DNA of 64,000 nt from Xanthomonas boreopolis (GCA_014654535.1 BNBA01000016.1:36780-100779), one strand, 5' to 3'; positions 38,389 through 48,499 are shown, numbered from the stretch's first letter. Translations and numbers: made by a program. Notes: generated from the letters alone by a model not told the origin.

Positions 38389-38715
38389 ATGTCCCCTCCG
38401 GCCACATCCCCTTCCCTGGAACCGCTGCGCACGCTCGCGCCGGCCTTCGTAGACCTCAGCGAGCGCGTGCTGTTCGGCGAAGTCTGGCAGCGGCCCGGGC
38501 TGTCGCCGCGCGATCGCAGCCTGGTCACCGTGGCCGCCCTGGCGGCGCTGGGGCGGACCGCGCAGTTGCCGTTCCACCTGGAGTTGGCCGAGCGCAACGG
38601 GCTGGCCCGTGCCGAGTTGAGCGAGGCGATGACCCACCTGGCCTTCTATGCGGGGTGGCCTGCGGCGGTGTCGGCCTTGCAACGGCTCGCGGCGGCGGAT
38701 GTCGAGGCGCGCTGA
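38389..38715 (+). CDS. Carboxymuconolactone decarboxylase family protein
   Basis: The 108-residue protein is the small all-helical CMD/AhpD-like fold: 'FVDLSERVLFGEVWQRPGLS', 'PRDRSLVTVAALAALG', 'HLELAERNGLARAELSEAMT'. The redox CxxC(H) pair of AhpD is absent, so it belongs with the non-peroxidase CMD group. 'THLAFYAGWPAAVSAL' matches the family's final helix. It is followed after 41 bases by a tautomerase gene. Both are probably under the divergent LysR regulator. The reaction is not known. Confidence 0.9.
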   Translation: MSPPATSPSLEPLRTLAPAFVDLSERVLFGEVWQRPGLSPRDRSLVTVAALAALGRTAQLPFHLELAERNGLARAELSEAMTHLAFYAGWPAAVSALQRLAAADVEAR

Positions 38716-38756
38716 ACGTTCCCCTTCCTTTCGTTCCTGCTTACGGAGTCACGACC

Positions 38757-39134
38757 ATGCCCCTGATCCAGATCGACCTGCGCCGCACCACCTCCGAGCG
38801 CCTCCATGCGATCCAGGAGGGCGTCTACGCGGCGTTGCGGGAAACCTTCGAGGTGCCGGAAAACGATCGTTTCGTCGTGGTGAACCAGCACGAGGCGGAT
38901 GAATTCTTCTACGACCCGGGCTATCTCGGCATCCAGCGCAGCGATGAGCTGGTGTTCGTGCGCATCACGTGCTCGGCGTCGCGCGGCGTGACGCAGAAGA
39001 AGGCGTTGTACCGGCGCATCGTCGAGAAGCTGGTGCAGTCGCCCGGGCTGCGGGCGGAGGACGTGTTCATCAACCTGGTGGAGACCTCGCGGGAGAACTG
39101 GTCGTTCGGGCTGGGGGAGGCGCAGTACGCGTAG
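38757..39134 (+). CDS. Tautomerase family protein
   Basis: The 125-residue protein starts 'MPLIQIDLRR'. After removal of methionine, Pro1 is the catalytic base of the 4-oxalocrotonate tautomerase/MIF superfamily. The length fits a fused two-unit tautomerase such as YusQ-like proteins. 'RFVVVNQHEADEFFYDPGYL', 'VRITCSASRG', 'TQKKALYRRIVEKL' and 'VFINLVETSRENWSFGLGEA' are family blocks. With the CMD-like gene it may handle an aromatic or unsaturated metabolite. It has a good start context (ACGGAG). Confidence 0.9.
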   Translation: MPLIQIDLRRTTSERLHAIQEGVYAALRETFEVPENDRFVVVNQHEADEFFYDPGYLGIQRSDELVFVRITCSASRGVTQKKALYRRIVEKLVQSPGLRAEDVFINLVETSRENWSFGLGEAQYA

Positions 39135-39330
39135 AACCGCGACGGCGCGTGGCATCGCGGGTGCATGCGTGCCCGGTTTCAGGGCCGGGCGCGCACGGCG
39201 TGGCGCTGCGCGCGGCGACCCGGGGCATTGCCGCGGGTCGGGCAAGGTACAGGGCGCGCCCTGCAGGGCGGCATGCCGGGCGACACCGTAAACATGTTAT
39301 AAGGTATCAATAAGAGACTGCCCTGCCGTA

Positions 39331-40482
39331 ATGCCCGACACGACCCCTCGCTCCCCGCGCCTGGCTTCCGTCGACCAACTGCGCGGCAGCGTGATGCTGC
39401 TGATGCTGCTCGACCACGTGCGCGAGACCTTCTACCTGCACCAGCAGGTCGCCGATCCGATGGACGTGGAGACGGTCTCGCCCGCGCTGTACCTGTGCCG
39501 GTTGCTGGCGCACCTGTGCGCGCCGGCGTTCGTGCTGCTCACCGGCCTGTCGGCATGGCTGTACGGGCAGCGCCAGGCCGATCCGTGCCGCGCCACGGCG
39601 ATCTTCCTGGCCAAGCGCGGCCTGTTCCTGGTGGTGCTGGAACTGACCTTGGTCAATTTCGCCTGGACTTTCGATTTCCCGCCCCGGACCGTTTACCTGC
39701 AGGTGATCTGGGCGATCGGCCTGAGCATGCTGGCGCTGTCGGTGCTGCTGTGGATGCCGCGTCCCTGGCTGGCGGCGTTCGGTTTCGCGTTGGTGGCCGG
39801 GCACAACCTGCTGGACGGCGTGCGCGTGCAGGGCGATGGGGCGTTGGCGGTGCTCTGGAAGGTATTGCACCAGCGCGACTGGATCGTGCTGGCCGACGGC
39901 GTGCGCCTGCGCACCTCGTACCCGGTGCTGCCCTGGATCGGCGTGATCGCGCTCGGCTATGCGATGGGACCCTGGTACGCCATGCCGGCGCCGCGGGCGC
40001 GCCAACGCCGCCTGCTCGCCGCCGGCGTGGCGGCGCTGGCGGTGTTCGTGCTGGTGCGCGCCTGGAACGGCTACGGCGACCAGCCATGGACCACCTTTGC
40101 CGACCCGGTGCGCACGGCGATGAGTTTCTTCAACGTCACCAAGTACCCGCCGTCGTTGCTGTTCCTGTCGCTCACCCTGGGCATCGTGCTGCTGGCGCTG
40201 TGCGTGTTCGAGTGGGCGCCGTTGCAGCGCCAGCGCTGGCTCGCCCTGTTCGGCGCCGCGCCGATGTTCTTCTACCTGCTGCACCTGTACGTGCTGAGGC
40301 TGCTGCAACTCGGGGCGCAAGCCGTCCTGGGGGCCAACCACGGCGGCCAGTACGGGTTCGAAGGCATCGCCGCACTGCCGGCCTGCACGTTGCTGCTGGC
40401 GCTGGCGCTGTATTGGCCGGCGCGCGCCTTCGCCCAGTTCAAGGCGCGCCGGCGCGACCTGGCTTGGTTGCGCTATCTCTAG
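39331..40482 (+). CDS. DUF1624 / heparan-alpha-glucosaminide acyltransferase-like membrane protein
   Basis: The 383-residue polytopic protein starts with the family signature 'RLASVDQLRGSVMLLMLLDH'. It continues with 'CAPAFVLLTGLSAWLYG', 'RGLFLVVLELTLVNFAW' and 'YPVLPWIGVIALGYAMGPW', with about ten membrane spans. Relatives transfer acyl groups across the membrane from acyl-CoA. The histidine in 'LLDHVRETF' is at a position usually conserved. It lies 650 bases ahead of the NRPS gene on the same strand and could act on its product, but this link is inference. A TATAAG-like element lies about 30 bases upstream of ATG 39331. Confidence 0.87.
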   Translation: MPDTTPRSPRLASVDQLRGSVMLLMLLDHVRETFYLHQQVADPMDVETVSPALYLCRLLAHLCAPAFVLLTGLSAWLYGQRQADPCRATAIFLAKRGLFLVVLELTLVNFAWTFDFPPRTVYLQVIWAIGLSMLALSVLLWMPRPWLAAFGFALVAGHNLLDGVRVQGDGALAVLWKVLHQRDWIVLADGVRLRTSYPVLPWIGVIALGYAMGPWYAMPAPRARQRRLLAAGVAALAVFVLVRAWNGYGDQPWTTFADPVRTAMSFFNVTKYPPSLLFLSLTLGIVLLALCVFEWAPLQRQRWLALFGAAPMFFYLLHLYVLRLLQLGAQAVLGANHGGQYGFEGIAALPACTLLLALALYWPARAFAQFKARRRDLAWLRYL

Positions 40483-41131
40483 GCGCTGCGCCGATCCCCT
40501 TGAACGGGGGACGGCCGGAAGCGCATCGTCCAACGCGAAGATCGCACCCGTTCCTCGGTTCGCCGGTGGGCATCGCGCCGTCCGCGACCGAGGTCGTGCC
40601 GTGCGCGCGACTGGCATGCGCGAAGTTCCCGGCACGACGCGGATGGCGCGTGACAGCGGCGTGAAGCTTGCGCGCGCCGGTGCGATGCGCGCGAAAAAAG
40701 CACGAAAAAACAGTGACTGATCGACGCAATGCCGCATTCGAATGTGCAGCACGGCCGGCGAAATCGTGACTGCGATCGCGGCCTCGTCCTTAACTGGGGA
40801 GGCGCGAATGGCGTTGCCGAAAATGCACATTGCCGATGTCGCCGGCGTGCTTCGATCCAGCGGACCCGCTATCGATGATCTGGTGGCGAGCGTGCTCCAG
40901 TCCAAGCCGCATCCGCGCGCCAGGGCTGGGCGCAGAATGATGCTTCGGGGAATGGGTTTGAACGTTTTCGTGCGGCGCCTCGCCGGGGCGCCGGCGCCCA
41001 TGCTTGTGGTGCCATTCCGTTCGCGAATGCCACACGGATGATCGAGCCGGTGCGCGATGCGCATTGCAGAGAAGGCTGTGCGTCGGGGCCGGTGCGGGCC
41101 ATCTCTCCCCCCGCACATACGAGGACGCCCC
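40483..41131. other. Long non-conserved region upstream of the NRPS gene
   Basis: This 649-base stretch has no recognisable family. 40676-40800 is less GC-rich, with A-runs (GCGAAAAAAGCACGAAAAAA), and may contain the promoter of the NRPS unit. A possible small gene at 40808-41041 is listed separately. No repeats of the families A-D occur here, unlike most other gaps. Confidence 0.5.
40808..41041 (+). CDS. Possible small protein (77 aa) ahead of the NRPS gene
   Basis: ATG at 40808 is preceded by GGGGAGG (40796-40802) with a five-base gap, an excellent ribosome site for this genome. The product is basic: 'MALPKMHIADVAGVLRSSGP' opens it, and 'RARAGRRMMLRGMGLNVFVR' and 'APAPMLVVPF' follow. No family is recognised, and it has neither a signal peptide nor a long membrane helix. 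The NRPS start follows 90 bases later on the same strand. It could be a leader, a small accessory protein or chance. Support is limited to the ribosome site and position. Confidence 0.35.
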   Translation: MALPKMHIADVAGVLRSSGPAIDDLVASVLQSKPHPRARAGRRMMLRGMGLNVFVRRLAGAPAPMLVVPFRSRMPHG

Positions 41132-44100
41132 ATGAACGGAGTTCACCGCGCTTCCCTGCCCTTGACGACGGCCCAGCGCGGGCTATGGGTCGGGCAGAAA
41201 ATCAATCCGGCCACGTCGCTGAAGATGGCCGAGGCGCTCGAGCTGCTCGGGCCGATCGACCCCGAACTGCTGCTGCGCGCCTCGCACCGGGTGGCCGACG
41301 AGTTCGACAACATCCGCGTGCGCATCGTCGAAGAACAGGGCGTGCCGCGGCAGATCGTCGATCCGGAGTACCTGCATACGTTCCCGTACTTCGACCTGTC
41401 CACCGAGCCCAGGCCGCGCGCGGCGGCCGAGCGCTGGATCGCCGGGGAACTCGAACGCGCCGACGACCTGCGGAACGGCCCGCTATGGACCTGCGCGCTG
41501 TTCCGGCTCGGGGACGAGCATTACCTGTGGGTGCAGATCGTCAACCACCTCGTCGTCGACGGCTACGCGGGAGGCATGGTGGCGCAGCGCCTGGCCGAGG
41601 TGTACAGCGCGCTGGTCGCCGACGCCGAGCCGCCGCCGTGCACCGCGCTGCCGATGGCCGGGCTGGTCGAGCTGGAAGAGGCGTATCGCGCCTCCGACCG
41701 CAATCGCCGCGATCGCGAATACTGGTTGAAGCAGCTGGCCGATCCTCCCCCGGCGGTCACGCTGGCCCGGCGGCAGGACTTCACCAAGGGCGGGCTGCTG
41801 CGCGGTACGGGCCATCTCTCCAGCGACCAGGTCGAGCGGCTGCGCGAGCTCGGGCGCGCGCACGGGGCGAGCCTGCCGCAAGTGCTGATCGCGCTGGTCG
41901 GGGCGTACTACCACCGCCTGACCGGCGCGGAGGACCTGATCTTCGGCATGCCGGTGACCGGTCGCGTCAACGCGCAGTACCGCAATACGCCGGGCATGGT
42001 CGCCAACGCGGTGTTCATCCGCCTGGCGATGCGCGCCGACGAACCGTTCCATGCGCTGTTCGGACAGGTCGCCTCGGTGGTGCGGCAGTCGTTGCGCCAC
42101 CAGCAGTACCGCTACGAGGACATCCGCCGCGACCTGGGCCTGGTCGGCTACGACCAGCAGCTGGCGCGGCTGGCGGTCAACGTGGAGGCGTTCGACTACG
42201 CGCTGGATTTCGGCGGTGCGCGTGCCATCCCGCACAACCTCTCCAACGGCTCGGCCGAGGACCTGACGATCTTCTTCTACGAGCGCGGCAACGGCGAGTC
42301 GCTGCGCTTCGACCTGGACGCCAACCCGGCGCTGTACGAGCGCGCCGAGATCGACGCGCATTGCGATCGCCTGGTCCGCCTGGCCGATGCGGTGCTGCAG
42401 GACGCCGGCCAGCCGCTGGGATCGATCGACCTGCTGGGCGAGGACGAGCGCCGCCGCCTGCTGCACGACTGGAACGACACCGCCGCCGCGCTGCCGGAGC
42501 CGGCCACGCTGCTGCACCTGTTCGAGCGGCAGGTGGCGGCGGATCCGGAATCGATCGCCGTGCAGGACGGCGAGCGCACGCTGGGCCGGCGCGCGCTGTA
42601 CGAGCGCAGCGGGCGCCTGGCCGCGCAGTGGATGGAGGACGGCGTGCAGCCCGGCGACGTCGTCGCGGTGATGCTGCCGCGCGGCGAGTCCCTGCTGGTG
42701 GCGCTGCTGGCGGTGATGTGGACCGGCGCCGCCTACCTGCCGCTGGACCCGGACGGACCGGTCGAGCGCAACCGCCGGATGCTGGCCGATGCCGGCGCGA
42801 TCGCGGTGGTGTGCGAACCCGCGTTGAGCGAGCGCTATGCGCAGGGCGGCGTCGAATGGCTGGACCTGCGCAGCGACGCGGAAGAGGTCGCGCCGCTGCG
42901 CGCCGACCCCGACGGCGTCGCCTATGTGCTCTACACCTCGGGCTCGACCGGGACGCCGAAGGGCGTGGAGGTCGGCCATCGCGCGCTGGCCAACTTCCTG
43001 CTGTCGATGCGCGAGGACCTTGCGCTGGACGCCGACGACCGCGTGCTGGCGCTGACCACCATCACCTTCGACATCGCCGGGCTGGAGCTGTACCTGCCGC
43101 TGCTGACTGCCGCGCGCACCGTGATCGCGCAGGCCGCGCTGGCGCACGATCCGCGCGCGCTGGCGCGCCTGCTCGCGAGCGAACGCATCAGCCTCGTGCA
43201 GGCTACGCCGTCGCTGTGGCGCATCCTGCTGGCCAACGAGGACGCCGAGCTGGGAGCGGTGCATGCGCTGGTCGGCGGCGAGGCCCTCAGCGGCGAACTC
43301 GCCACGCGGCTGCTGCAGCGCGCCGCGCGCGTCACCCAGCTCTACGGGCCGACCGAGACCACCATCTGGTCGACGATCATGCCGTTGCAGGCGATCGACG
43401 CGGCGCTGCCGCCGATCGGCCGGCCGCTGCGCAACACGTGGCTGTACGTGCTCGATGCCGGCGGCCGCCTGTTGCCGCCCGGCGCGGTGGGCGAGCTGTA
43501 CATCGGCGGCGAGGGCGTGGCGCACGGCTACCGGCGGCGCCCGGAACTGACCCAGGCGCGCTTCCTGCCCGACCCGTTCCGCGGCGAGGGCCGCATGTAC
43601 CGCACCGGCGACCTGGTGCGCTGGCGCGAGGACGGCGTGCTCGAATTCGTCGGCCGCGCCGACGCCCAGCTCAAGATCCGCGGCCACCGGGTCGAACCGG
43701 GCGAGGTGGAGAGCGTGCTGCTGCGCCACCCGCAACTGGCCGCCGCGCTGGTGGTCGGGCACGGCGACGGGCAGGGCGCGCAGCAACTGGTGGCCTACGT
43801 GGTCGGCAGGGACGGCCTGGCCCCGAGCGCCGAAGCGCTGCGCGCGCACCTGCAGGGCGAGCTGCCGGCCTACATGGTGCCCTCGGCGTTCGTGCCGATG
43901 CCGGCGCTGCCGCTGACGCCGAACGGCAAGCTGGACCGCAAGGCCTTGCCGCCGCCGGAACGCAGCGAGGTGCGCAGCTTCGTCGCGCCGCGCGACGCGC
44001 TGGAGCGGCAGCTGGCGGAGCTGTGGCAGTCGCTGCTGGGCGTGGAGCGGATCGGCATCCACGACAACTTCTTCGAGCTGGGTGGCGATTCGCTCACCGC

Positions 44101-45130
44101 CGCCGAACTGCTGGCGCAGTTCCCGAACCGGTTCGGGGTCGAGCTGCCGCTGGGCAGCCTGTTCCATGCTTCCACGATTGCCGGCCTGGCCGCGGCGATG
44201 CGGCGCGCGGAAGGCCCGCAGGGCGACCCGCTCGCGGGCGTGCTCAAGCTGCGCGAAGGCGAGCCCGGGCGTACCGCGCTGTTCTGCATCCATCCGGTGG
44301 TGGGCCTGGGCTGGTCCTACCTCACCCTGCTCGGCTCGCTGGACGCGCATTGGCCGGTGTACGCCCTGCAGTCGCCCGCCCTGCGCGCCGTGGAGGCGCT
44401 GCCGGAGCGCATCGAGGACATCGCGGCCGACTATCTGGCCAGGATCCGCGGCGTGCAGCCGCGCGGTCCCTACCGCTTGCTGGGTTGGTCGCTGGGCGGC
44501 CTGATCGCCCACGCGATCGCCACCTTGCTGCGCGCCGAAGGCGAAGAGGTGGAGCTGCTGGCGATGCTGGACGCCTACCCGCACCTGGAGCAGGCCGAGG
44601 CGCTGGACGAGACGCAGCGCGTGCAGGCGGCGGTGCGCTTCCTCGGATTGCAGCCGGCGGCCGGCCAGCCGGTGCCCGCGACCACTGCGGAAATGGCGGC
44701 CCTGGTGTGCGAGCACTACGGGCTCATGTCGCTGCCGCTGGTACGGCAGTTGCTGGAACGCGAGCCGCAGCTGCTCGACAACATCGGCACGCTCACCCAT
44801 CGCCACCTCGATCTCGCCCGGCGCTATCGCCCGGCGCAACTGGACGTGGACCTGCTGTTCGTCGAGGCAGGGGTACGCCCGCAGATCGACCTGTCCGCGG
44901 CGATGGACTATCGCCCGGAGGCTTGGCGCGGCCACGTGCGTTCGTTGAGCAGCCATGCCATCGACAGCGATCACCAGTCGATGCTCGGCCTGCAGCATGC
45001 GCCCGCGATCGCCGCGTTCCTGCAGGAACACCTGCAGCGGCATCGGCAGGACGATCGTCCTGCGATCACCGCCGCCGCCGTGGCGGTGGCGACGACCGAC
45101 GAGGCCGACGCGGATGTGTCCTATGCCTGA
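41132..45130 (+). CDS. Single-module non-ribosomal peptide synthetase, C-A(Gly)-PCP-TE
   Basis: The 1332-residue protein has EntF-like architecture. The condensation domain (~5-450) has 'NHLVVDG' (138-144) for HHxxxDG; the second, catalytic histidine is kept. The adenylation domain (~465-960) has 'YTSGSTGTPKG' (601), 'LYGPTETT', 'YRTGD' and 'NGKLDRK'. Reading the ten pocket positions gives D-I-L-Q-L-G-L-I-W-K, the classic glycine code. The carrier domain has 'FFELGGDSLTA' with phosphopantetheine Ser987. The thioesterase has 'GWSLGG' (S1120), D1147 and H1281. ATG at 41132 follows GAGGA; the frame is open to ATG 41057. No upstream carrier or second module is present, so the C domain must take its donor in trans. 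Confidence 0.95.
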   Translation: MNGVHRASLPLTTAQRGLWVGQKINPATSLKMAEALELLGPIDPELLLRASHRVADEFDNIRVRIVEEQGVPRQIVDPEYLHTFPYFDLSTEPRPRAAAERWIAGELERADDLRNGPLWTCALFRLGDEHYLWVQIVNHLVVDGYAGGMVAQRLAEVYSALVADAEPPPCTALPMAGLVELEEAYRASDRNRRDREYWLKQLADPPPAVTLARRQDFTKGGLLRGTGHLSSDQVERLRELGRAHGASLPQVLIALVGAYYHRLTGAEDLIFGMPVTGRVNAQYRNTPGMVANAVFIRLAMRADEPFHALFGQVASVVRQSLRHQQYRYEDIRRDLGLVGYDQQLARLAVNVEAFDYALDFGGARAIPHNLSNGSAEDLTIFFYERGNGESLRFDLDANPALYERAEIDAHCDRLVRLADAVLQDAGQPLGSIDLLGEDERRRLLHDWNDTAAALPEPATLLHLFERQVAADPESIAVQDGERTLGRRALYERSGRLAAQWMEDGVQPGDVVAVMLPRGESLLVALLAVMWTGAAYLPLDPDGPVERNRRMLADAGAIAVVCEPALSERYAQGGVEWLDLRSDAEEVAPLRADPDGVAYVLYTSGSTGTPKGVEVGHRALANFLLSMREDLALDADDRVLALTTITFDIAGLELYLPLLTAARTVIAQAALAHDPRALARLLASERISLVQATPSLWRILLANEDAELGAVHALVGGEALSGELATRLLQRAARVTQLYGPTETTIWSTIMPLQAIDAALPPIGRPLRNTWLYVLDAGGRLLPPGAVGELYIGGEGVAHGYRRRPELTQARFLPDPFRGEGRMYRTGDLVRWREDGVLEFVGRADAQLKIRGHRVEPGEVESVLLRHPQLAAALVVGHGDGQGAQQLVAYVVGRDGLAPSAEALRAHLQGELPAYMVPSAFVPMPALPLTPNGKLDRKALPPPERSEVRSFVAPRDALERQLAELWQSLLGVERIGIHDNFFELGGDSLTAAELLAQFPNRFGVELPLGSLFHASTIAGLAAAMRRAEGPQGDPLAGVLKLREGEPGRTALFCIHPVVGLGWSYLTLLGSLDAHWPVYALQSPALRAVEALPERIEDIAADYLARIRGVQPRGPYRLLGWSLGGLIAHAIATLLRAEGEEVELLAMLDAYPHLEQAEALDETQRVQAAVRFLGLQPAAGQPVPATTAEMAALVCEHYGLMSLPLVRQLLEREPQLLDNIGTLTHRHLDLARRYRPAQLDVDLLFVEAGVRPQIDLSAAMDYRPEAWRGHVRSLSSHAIDSDHQSMLGLQHAPAIAAFLQEHLQRHRQDDRPAITAAAVAVATTDEADADVSYA

Positions 45131-46469
45131 GTCCGCGACGATGGCGCAGCGCGAAGGGCCGGTGGTCATCATCACGCTGGGTACCCAGGGCGACATCCGG
45201 CCGCTGCTCGCGTTGGCGCGCGGGCTGCAGCGCCACGGCCAGGCGGTGCGCATCCTGACCAGCGCCAACTTCGCAGACATGATCGCTTCGCACGGCATCG
45301 AGTTCTGCCCGCTCACCGGCGATTTCCAGGCATTGCTGGGTGGCGACCGCAGCATCGCCGAGCGCGGCCTGGACATGCGCGCGATGCTGCGCGTGTTCCG
45401 CGCGCAGATGTCGGCCTGGGCGCGGGACTGGGCCGAGCAGGGGCGCGCCGCCTGCGCCGACGCCGGCCTGATCCTCGGCACCGGGAGCGCCAGCCTGCTC
45501 GCCGCCGCGCTGGGCGAGGTGTACGCGATCCCGGTCGCGTTCACGCAGTTGCAGCCGCTGACGCCCTCGCGCCACCTGCCGCCGGTGGCGCTGGCCGGCA
45601 AACGGTTGCCTGGCCTGTTGAACGTCGGTGCCTATCAATTGCTGCGCCTGCTGGCGTGGCAGGCGATGCGCCCGGCGATCGACGGGATCGTGCGGCCTCA
45701 GCTCGGGCTTCGCCCTTATCCCTGGTATGGACCGTACTTCAGCCGGCCCGAGTCGATGCGGGTGCTGTACGGCTACAGCGAGCAGGTGCTGCCGCGCCCG
45801 CAGGACTGGCCGGCAAGCGTGCAGGTCTGCGGCTACTGGCAGCTGCGCGACGCGCATTGGACGCCGCCGCCGGCGTTGCAGGCGTTCCTGGACGCGGGCG
45901 AGCCGCCGGTCTACGTCGGCTTCGGCAGCATGACCAGCCGCGACGCCGATGCGCTCACGTCGGTGGTGACCGAGGCCGTGCGCGCCTGCGGCGTGCGCGC
46001 GGTCCTGGCCAGCGGATGGGGCGGGTTGAGCGCGACGTCGCAGGCCGACCCGCAGGTCCTGCACATCGACCACGCGCCGCACGACTGGCTGTTCCCGCGC
46101 ATGGCCGTGGCGGTGCACCACGGCGGTGCCGGCACCACCGGCGCGGCGGCGGCGGCGGGCATTCCCTCGGTGGTGGTGCCGTTCTACGGCGATCAACCAT
46201 TCTGGGCGCATTGCCTGGCCCAGCGTGGCGTCGCGCCACCGGCGCTGGAACGGCGCAAGCTGGACGCGCCGGCGCTGGCGATCGCCTTGCGCCAGGCGTT
46301 GCGGTCCGGCATGCGCGAGGCCGCGCGGCAGCTGGGCGAGCGCATCCGCGCCGAGGACGGCGTCGCCACCGCGATCGGGCACCTGCAGCGCTGGAACTTG
46401 CTGCCGGCCCGGCAGCCGCAGGAAGCGGCATCGCCGGCGGAAATCGATGCGTCGGCGCAGCCTGCGTAG
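45123..46469 (+). CDS. GT1 (MGT/UGT) family glycosyltransferase
   Basis: The 448-residue protein is a GT-B fold glycosyltransferase of the sterol/antibiotic type. The N-terminal part has 'VVIITLGTQGDIRPLLALAR', and the nucleotide-sugar binding half has 'PPVYVGFGSMTSRDADAL' and 'VHHGGAGTTGAAAAAGIPSV' (from H332) with 'PFYGDQPFWA'. Such enzymes glycosylate small lipophilic molecules, as in rhamnolipid, sterol glucoside or glycopeptide synthesis. Its ATG lies within the last codons of the NRPS gene (eight-base overlap), so translation is coupled and the NRPS product is the probable acceptor. The sugar donor cannot be read from sequence. Confidence 0.92.
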   Translation: MPESATMAQREGPVVIITLGTQGDIRPLLALARGLQRHGQAVRILTSANFADMIASHGIEFCPLTGDFQALLGGDRSIAERGLDMRAMLRVFRAQMSAWARDWAEQGRAACADAGLILGTGSASLLAAALGEVYAIPVAFTQLQPLTPSRHLPPVALAGKRLPGLLNVGAYQLLRLLAWQAMRPAIDGIVRPQLGLRPYPWYGPYFSRPESMRVLYGYSEQVLPRPQDWPASVQVCGYWQLRDAHWTPPPALQAFLDAGEPPVYVGFGSMTSRDADALTSVVTEAVRACGVRAVLASGWGGLSATSQADPQVLHIDHAPHDWLFPRMAVAVHHGGAGTTGAAAAAGIPSVVVPFYGDQPFWAHCLAQRGVAPPALERRKLDAPALAIALRQALRSGMREAARQLGERIRAEDGVATAIGHLQRWNLLPARQPQEAASPAEIDASAQPA

Positions 46470-46521
46470 ACCGGGTGATCCGGTTCCGACAGGGGCGGGG
46501 CGGACCGGATTGAAGCCGGCC

Positions 46522-46630
46522 TTTTGTGGAGGGACTTCGGTTTGTGGGAGGGACTTCAGTCCCGACGGGCCTTGCCGATGTTGCCACGGCCAAGACAACC
46601 TTCTCCCATAGTGGGAGAAGGTGCCCGGAA
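46522..46630. repeat. Intergenic repeats, family A plus partial family B
   Basis: GTGGAGGGACTTCGG is followed by TTGTGGGAGGGACTTCAGTC and CCGACGGGC (family A). Then CTTCTCCC/GGGAGAAG (46600-46620) with GTGCCCGGAACC follows (family B left end). These lie between the glycosyltransferase stop and the end of converging ydfG. Confidence 0.7.
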
Positions 46631-46638
46631 CCACGCGG

Positions 46639-47625
<987 letters not shown>

Positions 47626-47629
<4 letters not shown>

Positions 47630-48456
47630 TGCGCCTTGATCGCGATCGCCGGCAGCCCGGTGCCGGCGAGCTTCTGCTTGGCTTCGGCCAGTTCGCTGGC
47701 AGTGCCGTACGGCCCCATCCGCACGCGATAGACGGTCTTGCCGCCGATCTCGGCCGATTCGACGCGCGCGGCCAGGCCCAGCATCGCCAGCTTGGCCTTG
47801 GTCGACTCCGCATCGCCGGACGCGCCGAACGAGCCGGCCTGCAGGATGTAGCGTGCGTTGTCGGCCGGCGCGGCCGGGCTGCCCGCCGGGGCCGCCGGCG
47901 GGTTCGTGGCCGCGGGGCCGGAAGCCGCCGGTGCGGGCGTGGCGGCGGCGGTGCGGGCCGGTGCCGGTTGCGGCACCGGTGCGGCGTTGGCTGGCGTTTC
48001 GGGGATCGGGGCCGGCGCGGTCGCGGTCGCGGCCGCGGCGACCGGCGACGGCGACACCGGCTTGCCTTCCAGCGCCGCCTTGGCGCGTGCCGCCTCCTCG
48101 GCGCGCGCGCTGGCGGCCAGCTCGGCATCGGACATCGGCACTTCCTTGCCGGGCAGCAGCGTGTAGAAGTCGTACTGCGTCGGCTGGCCGCTGGCCGGCT
48201 TCGCGGGCTGCGTCACCGCCGGCTTGGGCAGTTCGGCCGGCGCGTCCACGTCGGCATCGGCCACCGGCGCCGGCTGCGCGTCCGGATTGGGGCGTGGGCC
48301 GGCGCGCAGGAAGCCGTCGCCTTCCTTCTTGAACAACCCGGGCGCGGCCAGGAACACCACCGCGGCGATCGCCGCGCCGGCGACCAGCCACACCCAGGCG
48401 GGCGTGCCGTTGCCGGTATTGCGCCGTGCCTGACTCTTACCGCGTCGTGCTGCCAT
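47626..48456 (-). CDS. SPOR-domain membrane protein (FtsN-like)
   Basis: The 276-residue protein has a basic cytoplasmic N-terminus, one membrane span ('PAWVWLVAGAAIAAVVFLAA') and a long periplasmic P/A-rich linker. The C-terminal SPOR domain (~200-276) has 'RYILQAGSFGASGDAESTKA' and 'VYRVRMGPYGTASELAEAKQ'. SPOR domains bind denuded septal peptidoglycan. The layout and its position behind argS are those of FtsN in many proteobacteria, so a role in cell division is likely. The short FtsN activator segment is not obvious, so I keep the general name. It is 43 bases after argS. Confidence 0.9.
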
Positions 48457-48499
48457 GACTCGCTTTCTCTCCGATCACTGCGAAGGGCCTCGCGGCCCG

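Noticed and set aside
38389..38715. AhpD-type peroxidase
   Set aside because: It has the same fold but no CxxC redox pair, so peroxidase activity is not supported.
41483..45601. 1372-codon open frame antisense to the NRPS gene
   Set aside because: High-GC third-position bias keeps the opposite strand open. The composition is Q/R/H-rich without any motif, while the forward frame has every NRPS core motif.
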